Assembly (NCBI GenBank): GCA_002366885.1
Contig: DFCD01000024.1
Location: 1-15,619, forward strand
Source of the DNA: Verrucomicrobia bacterium UBA3063
GTDB taxonomy: Bacteria; Verrucomicrobiota; Verrucomicrobiia; Methylacidiphilales; Verrucolacustridaceae
DNA: 15,619 nt
Direction: 5' to 3'
Made by a program: the position numbers and the translations under genes. Under the pieces are notes generated by a model. That model was not told the DNA's origin, did not search any database, and saw only the letters and a program-made list of their open reading frames with translations. Position 1 is the first letter of the stretch, and each line of letters starts with the position of its first letter. This document shows positions 15,614 through 15,619 of the stretch, in pieces.

Positions 15614-15619
15614 CGTCTC

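Overview
This looks like a GC-rich bacterial chromosome segment made mostly of housekeeping genes, with a few less familiar regulatory or envelope proteins. The RecA signatures (ATVGAQARLMS, NPETTPGGRALKFF), a type I dehydroquinase, an RNase E/G protein with an insertion after its S1 domain, and the gene order together suggest a member of Verrucomicrobiota or a near relative in the PVC group. That placement is inference from remembered family patterns, not from a database search.

Layout. From 11021 down to the left edge there is one long minus-strand gene chain: mreB, mreC, mreD, mrdA (PBP2), rodA, rng (RNase G), glnD, then a tandem-GAF protein cut by the window edge. Most junctions are stop/start overlaps of 1-4 bases (mreC/mreD ATGA, mreD/mrdA TGATG, mrdA/rodA GTGATG, rng/glnD GTGA, glnD/GAF ATGA). 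Only mreB-mreC (46 bases) and rodA-rng (31 bases) have gaps. This reads as one operon joining the cell-elongation machinery to an RNA-processing nuclease and a nitrogen-status uridylyltransferase.

Between mreB and the divergent aroD lies an AT-rich stretch (11022-11437), clearly different in composition from its surroundings. It carries a plausible sigma-70 promoter for the mreB operon and weaker candidates toward aroD. After aroD come a convergent membrane/coiled-coil gene of unknown function (minus strand) and a plus-strand gene fusing a cyclic-nucleotide-binding domain to an FHA phosphopeptide-binding domain. At the right end a second minus-strand pair, cinA C-terminal domain (PncC-like) followed by recA, is tightly coupled: the recA ribosome binding site lies inside the last codons of cinA.

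How they work together. MreB filaments with MreC, MreD, RodA (glycosyltransferase) and PBP2 (transpeptidase) form the elongasome that builds the lateral wall. RNase G matures rRNA and decays mRNA. GlnD modifies PII proteins in response to glutamine, and the GAF protein that follows may be another small-molecule sensor. I see no tRNA, rRNA, CRISPR array, insertion sequence, phage gene or convincing rho-independent terminator. I found no clear new biological system; the most open questions are the GlnD-linked GAF protein, the cNMP-FHA fusion, the membrane/coiled-coil protein and the mreB-aroD intergenic region.
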